The notes beneath the pieces were generated by a model, which saw only the letters and a list, made by a program, of their open reading frames with translations, ran no database searches and was not told the origin of the DNA. A stretch of 18,308 nucleotides of DNA from Hyphomicrobiales bacterium (GTDB taxonomy: Bacteria > Pseudomonadota > Alphaproteobacteria > Rhizobiales > Aestuariivirgaceae): contig JANYGE010000064.1 in the NCBI GenBank assembly GCA_025362535.1, positions 1-18,308 of the forward strand, read 5' to 3'. Shown here piece after piece: positions 14,137-18,308 of the stretch (within the stretch, counting starts at the first letter, position 1; each line of letters begins with the position of its first letter). A program made the position numbers and the translations under genes.

Positions 14137-15231
14137 ATGGTAAAAAGCCAAACTGCAGCCGTTGATGTGAGAGGCCTGAGCAAGCATTTCGGTGAAGGCG
14201 ATACCAAAGTCATTGCGCTGAACAATGTTTCGATTGTTATTGGCGAAAATGAATTCTTCACACTGCTTGGCCCTTCAGGATGTGGCAAGACCACTCTACT
14301 GCGCATGATCGCAGGGTTTGACTTTCAGAATGAAGGTGAAATTCTTTTGTATGACGAAAACATTGCCAACTTGCCCCCCTTCAAGCGTCCCATCAATACA
14401 GTGTTTCAAAACTACGCGCTGTTTCCGCATATGACGGTAAGTCAAAATATTGGCTTCGGTCTCAAAATGCTGGGAAAGCCGAAGCCAGAAATCACCGCAC
14501 GCGTTTCCGAAATGTTGAAACTCGTTCAGATGGAAGAATTAAAAGACCGCAAGGTGTCGCAAATTTCAGGTGGCCAGCAACAGCGTGTAGCGCTGGCACG
14601 GGCCCTAGCGCCGCAGCCAAAAGTTCTCCTGCTTGATGAGCCACTATCAGCACTCGACTATAAGCTTAGAAAGGAAATGCAGATCGAATTGAAGCGACTG
14701 CAAAATGAAACCGGTATCACCTTCATCTTTGTAACGCACGACCAAGAAGAAGCTTTGACAATGTCTGATCGCATTGCCGTGATGAGCAAAGGCAATGTGC
14801 TGCAAATCGGTAATCCACGTGAAATTTATGACCGCCCGGCAGATCGGTTTGTGGCCAGTTTCATTGGTGAATCGAATTTCATTGTCTGCAAGGTTGAAAA
14901 AAAGACCCGGGGGTCTGCAACTGCTTGCTTACCTGATGGCACAAGCCTGACTGTAGACTGTCCGGTGGATTTAGAACTTCCGCAGCCAGCTACCATCGCC
15001 ATTCGCCCTGAACATGCTTTCATCAGCGAAAAGCCTGGGAAGAATCAATTAGCAGCAATCATCAAGAATATCGTTTTTCTAGGCACAGACACTCATGTTC
15101 ACACGCAGTTGAGCGATGGCACAGCATTTGTGGTGCGGCAACAAAACGTGATTGGTGAGAAGCCTCTCCAGACCGGGCAAAATGTTGGCATTCGCATTGC
15201 AGATGGTGCGGCACGGATTCTCAAGGATTGA
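14137..15231 (+). CDS. ABC transporter ATP-binding protein, PotA-like
   Basis: The ATPase of a polyamine/opine/amine importer, 364 residues from ATG 14137. An in-frame TTG at 14128 is the alternative; it sits only three bases from AGGAG (14120-14124), while the ATG is about 12 away. Motifs: Walker [10 protein letters not shown] (residues 45-53), Q-loop F-Q-N-Y-A-L-F-P-H, signature [12 protein letters not shown], Walker [12 protein letters not shown] and H-loop [10 protein letters not shown]-terminal TOBE-type regulatory domain contains A-I-R-P-E-H-A. Its TGA ends one base before the next ATG, giving tight coupling with the permease genes. Confidence 0.94.
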   Translation: MVKSQTAAVDVRGLSKHFGEGDTKVIALNNVSIVIGENEFFTLLGPSGCGKTTLLRMIAGFDFQNEGEILLYDENIANLPPFKRPINTVFQNYALFPHMTVSQNIGFGLKMLGKPKPEITARVSEMLKLVQMEELKDRKVSQISGGQQQRVALARALAPQPKVLLLDEPLSALDYKLRKEMQIELKRLQNETGITFIFVTHDQEEALTMSDRIAVMSKGNVLQIGNPREIYDRPADRFVASFIGESNFIVCKVEKKTRGSATACLPDGTSLTVDCPVDLELPQPATIAIRPEHAFISEKPGKNQLAAIIKNIVFLGTDTHVHTQLSDGTAFVVRQQNVIGEKPLQTGQNVGIRIADGAARILKD

Positions 15232-15232
15232 T

Positions 15233-16159
15233 ATGCAGAACAATCCCAGCATAGCCGAAACCGCGCGCCGCAGCGACATACGAAACCGCTGGCTGCTTGC
15301 TGCGCCGGCGTTGACCACAATCATTTTGGCGGCGATTGGCCCCTTGCTAGTGGTGTTGATGTTTTCGTTCATGGTCAGAGGCGACTATGGCGATGTTAAG
15401 TACTGGCAGTTTTCAACAAATGGCTGGTTGAGCGTTCTGTTTGAACGCGACCCAATCGACGACAGCTTGGGGCTTTCATCGGCGAACTTCACAATTTTTT
15501 TGCGCTCCATCAAACTGTCGCTGATTACTACAGTGATTACCGTGCTCCTTGGTTTCCCCACTGCCTATTTTGTCGCAACAAGGCCGGAGAAGAGCCGACA
15601 TATCTGGCTGTTGCTGATCACGATCCCGTTCTGGACAAATTTGCTCATCCGCACATTCGGCATCCAGGATGTAATCCGCAACGAAGGGCTGATCAATAAT
15701 GTATTGCTGAAATTCGGTCTGATTTCGCAACCCATTCAAATGCTTTTCACCGACGGCGCAGTTTTGCTGGGCCTCACCTATGTTTATTTCCCATTGATGG
15801 TTCTTCCAATTTATTCAAGCTTGGAAAAATTGGATTTTCGCCTCGTTGAGGCCGGATATGATCTCTATGCCACGCGGGCGAAGGTTTTGTGGAACATCAT
15901 CCTGCCGCTGTCAAAACCCGGTATCATTGCGGGCAGCATTCTGGTGTTCATTCCTTGCATCGGCGCTTATGTAACGCCGCGCGTGCTGGGTGGTGGCAAG
16001 AACATGATGTTGGGCAATCTTATTGAGCAACAATTTGGACAAGCCCGCGACTGGCCATTCGGTGCTGCCCTTTCGATAACACTTCTGGTCATCGTTACCC
16101 TTGCCCTTCTTATTTATGTGCGCAGTGCCGCACGCGAAAGTGGCTCTCATGGCCATTAG
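15233..16159 (+). CDS. ABC transporter permease, PotB-like
   Basis: A 308-residue inner-membrane permease starting at ATG 15233, with AAGGA at 15222-15226; an upstream in-frame start at 15152 would overlap the ATPase by 80 bases and is not needed. The first membrane helix is L-L-A-A-P-A-L-T-T-I-I-L-A-A-I-G-P-L-L, then a periplasmic loop and the BPD_transp_1 core. N-L-L-I-R-T-F-G is the family hallmark of PotB-like proteins. The ATPase-contact EAA loop is E-A-G-Y-D-L-Y-A-T-R-A-K-V-L-W-N-I-I-L-P-L. The next permease begins 11 bases before its stop, so the two subunits are made together for the heterodimer. Confidence 0.93.
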   Translation: MQNNPSIAETARRSDIRNRWLLAAPALTTIILAAIGPLLVVLMFSFMVRGDYGDVKYWQFSTNGWLSVLFERDPIDDSLGLSSANFTIFLRSIKLSLITTVITVLLGFPTAYFVATRPEKSRHIWLLLITIPFWTNLLIRTFGIQDVIRNEGLINNVLLKFGLISQPIQMLFTDGAVLLGLTYVYFPLMVLPIYSSLEKLDFRLVEAGYDLYATRAKVLWNIILPLSKPGIIAGSILVFIPCIGAYVTPRVLGGGKNMMLGNLIEQQFGQARDWPFGAALSITLLVIVTLALLIYVRSAARESGSHGH

Positions 16160-16958
16160 TTCCCGTGGATTTTCGGTGAAGTCGCAAGTGGGGTTTAGCA
16201 CGATCGCCTTGCTGTGTATTTTCGCACTCTACCTGCCGATTTTTACCTTGGTTGTCTATGCGTTTAATGATACGGATTCGATGTCGCTGTGGGGCGGCTT
16301 TTCCCTGCGCTGGTTCAAATCGGCATCGCACAATGTCGCCATCCAAGATGCCGTATTGCGCTCGTTTCAAATTGCCATCATTGCCGCAACATTGGCCACT
16401 GCAATGGGCACGCTGGCGGCGATAGCAACAACAAGAACCGCCCCCTACCGTGGCCTTAATTTCAAATACGCGCTCATCAACCAACCATTGATCGTGCCGG
16501 AAATTGTGACTGCGGTTGCCCTCCTCATCGTTTTTGCCCGCATCAAGGTTTGGACTGGATACACGGGAGGTGCGTATTTGGTGGCAGCCCATACGGCGTT
16601 TTGCATTCCGTTTGCTTATCTTCCAATCCGCGCCAGGCTTGAAGGCATGGATCTGACGTTAGAAACGGCCGCTGCCGATCTTTATGCCAATCCGTGGAAC
16701 ACATTCACAAATATAACCCTGCCACTTTTGTTGCCGGGAGTAATCGCCGGTTACATGTTGGCCTTTGTGGTTTCACTTGATGATGTCGTCATCACCGAAT
16801 TCGTAAAGTCTGGTGGCCAGGAAACTCTGCCAACCTACATGCTGGGTCAAATCAAAAAAAGCATCACCCCCGAAGTTAATGCCGCAGCGACGTTTTTTCT
16901 CGTCCTATCGGTGCTGGCTGTCACCGCGTTCTATTTTATCAGCCGAAAGAAGCACTAA
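16149..16958 (+). CDS. ABC transporter permease, PotC-like
   Basis: A 269-residue second permease, started at ATG 16149; the in-frame 16101 start lies deeper in the previous gene. The first helix is F-S-T-I-A-L-L-C-I-F-A-L-Y-L-P-I-F, followed by the PotC-like V-V-Y-A-F-N-D and W-G-G-F-S-L-R-W-F. The EAA loop reads E-T-A-A-A-D-L-Y-A-N-P-W-N-T-F-T-N-I-T-L-P, and V-S-L-D-D-V-V-I-T-E-F is also typical. About six membrane segments can be seen, as in the family. Pairs with the PotB-like subunit; the binding-protein gene follows after 25 bp. Confidence 0.93.
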   Translation: MAISSRGFSVKSQVGFSTIALLCIFALYLPIFTLVVYAFNDTDSMSLWGGFSLRWFKSASHNVAIQDAVLRSFQIAIIAATLATAMGTLAAIATTRTAPYRGLNFKYALINQPLIVPEIVTAVALLIVFARIKVWTGYTGGAYLVAAHTAFCIPFAYLPIRARLEGMDLTLETAAADLYANPWNTFTNITLPLLLPGVIAGYMLAFVVSLDDVVITEFVKSGGQETLPTYMLGQIKKSITPEVNAAATFFLVLSVLAVTAFYFISRKKH

Positions 16959-16983
16959 GCAACCACACAGGAAGGACTAAGTT

Positions 16984-18012
16984 ATGAAAAGAATAAAGTC
17001 GCTATTGGCCGGAGTGGCATTGCTTGCCACAACCGGAGCAGCGTGGGCCGATGGCACGCTGTCGATCTACAATTGGGGCAATTACACCAGCCCTGAGCTC
17101 ATCAAGAAATTTGAAGATACTTATAAAATAAAGGTAACAATCACCGAATATGATAGCAATGACGCGGCTTTGGCAAAGGTTCGCGCTGGTGGCCACGGCT
17201 TTGATATTGCTGTGCCATCAGCCAACTTCGTTCCAATCTGGATTAAGGAAGGGCTGTTGCTTGAGTCTCGCCCGGATCAAATGGAAAACTTCAAAAACGT
17301 CGATGAGCGTTGGGTCAATGTTCCTTGGGATATGGGCCGGCATTACACAGTTCCATGGCAATGGGGCACAACCGGCCCGGTGGTTGCAACATCAATTTAC
17401 AAGGGCGATATCAATACATCTAAAATCTGGCTTGATCCGCCGCCAGAACTGGTTGGCAAAATCGATGTCGTCCCAGAAATGGGTGACGTTATGTATGCTG
17501 CTTACCGTTACGTTGGTGGCACCTGGTGTTCAGATGATAAAGAGACCCTGAAGAAAGTGCGTGATGTGCTCAAGGCCGCCAAGCCTAAGTGGTTGGCCAT
17601 GGACTACGGCATCGAAAAGATGGATACCCGCGATTATGCTGCGGCCTTCTACTATAATGGTGCAGCTTACCGTGCCCGCGAGAAGAATCCTGATGTGCAT
17701 TTTGGTTATGCCAAAGAAGGCTATTCGATGTTCATGGACAGTGTTGCCATTCTCAAAGACGCAAAAAATGTTGAAAATGCCAAGCTCTTTCAGAATTTTA
17801 TTATGGCGCCTGAAAATGCCGCTCTGATTTCAAACTTCGCAACCTATGCCAATGGCATCAAGGGATCAGAGAAATTCATGAAAGCCGGCCTAGGCGACGC
17901 TCCTGAACTCAACATTCCAAAGGAGTTTCAGGCAGCTGGTGGCTGGAATGAAACCTGCTCACCAGAGGTTAATGAACTGTACAGCAAAGTCTGGAAAGAT
18001 CTTCTCAAGTAA
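16984..18012 (+). CDS. Periplasmic binding protein, PotD-like (spermidine/putrescine-binding family)
   Basis: This 342-residue protein has a signal peptide (M-K-R-I-K-S-L-L-A-G, hydrophobic core, cleavage after A-W-A near residue 22) and starts with ATG 16984 seven bases after GGAAGGA. The mature start L-S-I-Y-N-W-G-N-Y-T has the ligand-site Trp31 and Tyr34 of the PotD family, and V-P-W-Q-W-G-T-T-G is conserved. Other sites differ from classic PotD: the usual W-I-D is F-M-D (F250, D252), and the W-x-G-D-A stretch is Y-Y-N-G-A-A. C182 and C325 could form a disulfide. It is last in the ABC operon. The ligand is probably cationic (amine-type), but polyamine specificity is not assured. Confidence 0.92.
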   Translation: MKRIKSLLAGVALLATTGAAWADGTLSIYNWGNYTSPELIKKFEDTYKIKVTITEYDSNDAALAKVRAGGHGFDIAVPSANFVPIWIKEGLLLESRPDQMENFKNVDERWVNVPWDMGRHYTVPWQWGTTGPVVATSIYKGDINTSKIWLDPPPELVGKIDVVPEMGDVMYAAYRYVGGTWCSDDKETLKKVRDVLKAAKPKWLAMDYGIEKMDTRDYAAAFYYNGAAYRAREKNPDVHFGYAKEGYSMFMDSVAILKDAKNVENAKLFQNFIMAPENAALISNFATYANGIKGSEKFMKAGLGDAPELNIPKEFQAAGGWNETCSPEVNELYSKVWKDLLK

Positions 18013-18019
18013 CTCAAAG

Positions 18020-18059
18020 TGAAGGCCTGCTTTCGATTCTCCCCGAAAGTGGGCCTTCA
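18020..18059 (+). terminator. Stem-loop after the binding-protein gene, probable terminator
   Basis: TGAAGGCC (18020-18027) pairs with GGCCTTCA (18052-18059); inside, CTTTCG (18030-18035) pairs with CGAAAG (18044-18049), with TG/TG mismatches between the two helices. The following T-run is short and broken, so termination may be partial and allow read-through into the next gene. Confidence 0.6.
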
Positions 18060-18109
18060 TTAAATTCGACCAAGCCTTGGCTAACACATTTTGAGAGTAA
18101 TTTAAGTTC

Positions 18110-18308
18110 ATGCGCGATTTTCAATTGCCTGGCAGATCGCCAGTATTTGCCACTAATGGCATGTGCGCCACGTCGCATCCTTTGGCCGCGAAAGTCGCCG
18201 TTCAAATCTTGGAGAGTGGCGGCAATGCCGTGGATGCAGCGATTGCAGCGGCGGTTCTGCTTGGAATCTGCGAGCCTCACATGGCCGGGCTGGGCGGGGA
18301 TTGTTTCG
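18110..18308 (+). CDS. Gamma-glutamyltransferase, N-terminal part (cut by window end)
   Basis: From ATG 18110 the frame stays open to the window edge, 66 codons. It reads [18 protein letters not shown], then [16 protein letters not shown] and P-H-M-A-G-L-G-G-D, the canonical N-terminus of the gamma-glutamyltransferase (Ntn-hydrolase) family. These enzymes cleave or transfer gamma-glutamyl amides such as glutathione. No signal peptide is evident at this start, unlike classic periplasmic GGT, so a cytoplasmic GGT-like hydrolase is likely. The ribosome site is weak. It is co-oriented with the ABC operon behind the hairpin at 18020-18059 and may belong to the same pathway. The catalytic Thr lies outside the window. 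Confidence 0.88.
   Translation, partial: MRDFQLPGRSPVFATNGMCATSHPLAAKVAVQILESGGNAVDAAIAAAVLLGICEPHMAGLGGDCF

Noticed and set aside
1..18308. CRISPR array, tRNA/rRNA, phage or plasmid origin
   Set aside because: No regularly spaced repeats, no cloverleaf-like sequence noticed, and no replication or phage genes.

Overview
The window reads as a chromosomal segment of an alphaproteobacterium, probably of the Hyphomicrobiales (rhizobial) type. This is an inference from moderate GC content, the protein families present (MocR-type regulator, IolE/MocC, RbsB/RbsC-type sugar ABC genes, PotABCD-type operon with an FCD regulator) and IS21/IS3 remnants. No rRNA, tRNA or CRISPR array was seen. Both ends cut through genes: an APH-fold kinase on the left (1-788) and a gamma-glutamyltransferase on the right (from 18110).

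Region A (825-8553) is a six-gene minus-strand operon with a divergent regulator. In transcription order: Gfo/Idh/MocA oxidoreductase (6990-5863), IolE/MocC-type inosose dehydratase (5866-4967), periplasmic sugar-binding protein (4848-3895), RbsC-type permease (3837-2740), single-domain sugar ABC ATPase (2743-1946) and a second Gfo/Idh/MocA oxidoreductase (1946-825). Four of the five gene junctions overlap or are tightly spaced; a 118-bp leader precedes the binding protein and a perfect hairpin follows it. A MocR-type regulator (GntR HTH plus aminotransferase fold) is divergent, with a perfect 8-4-8 inverted repeat between. The set mocA/mocB/mocC/mocR-like plus permease and ATPase matches the gene types of the rhizopine (scyllo-inosamine) catabolic locus. 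I read region A as uptake and oxidation/dehydration of an inositol or amino-inositol.

Region B (about 8640-10330) is an insertion-sequence graveyard: the 3' part of an IS21-family element (istA C-terminus and an istB with a large in-frame deletion and a 39-nt palindromic in-frame insertion) abutting a truncated, twice-frameshifted IS3-family element on the other strand. The next 310 bp hold no convincing gene.

Region C (10641-18308) starts with an aldo/keto reductase convergent with a GntR/FCD repressor. The repressor is divergent from a plus-strand operon: YtcJ-type amidohydrolase, PotA-, PotB-, PotC- and PotD-like ABC importer, a hairpin terminator candidate, then a gamma-glutamyltransferase. 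A 26-bp near-perfect palindrome with a GTATAC core lies next to a TTGACA box in the divergent promoter. The likely role is import and amide hydrolysis of a cationic or amide compound; the PotD-like protein departs from the classic polyamine-site residues, so the ligand is open.
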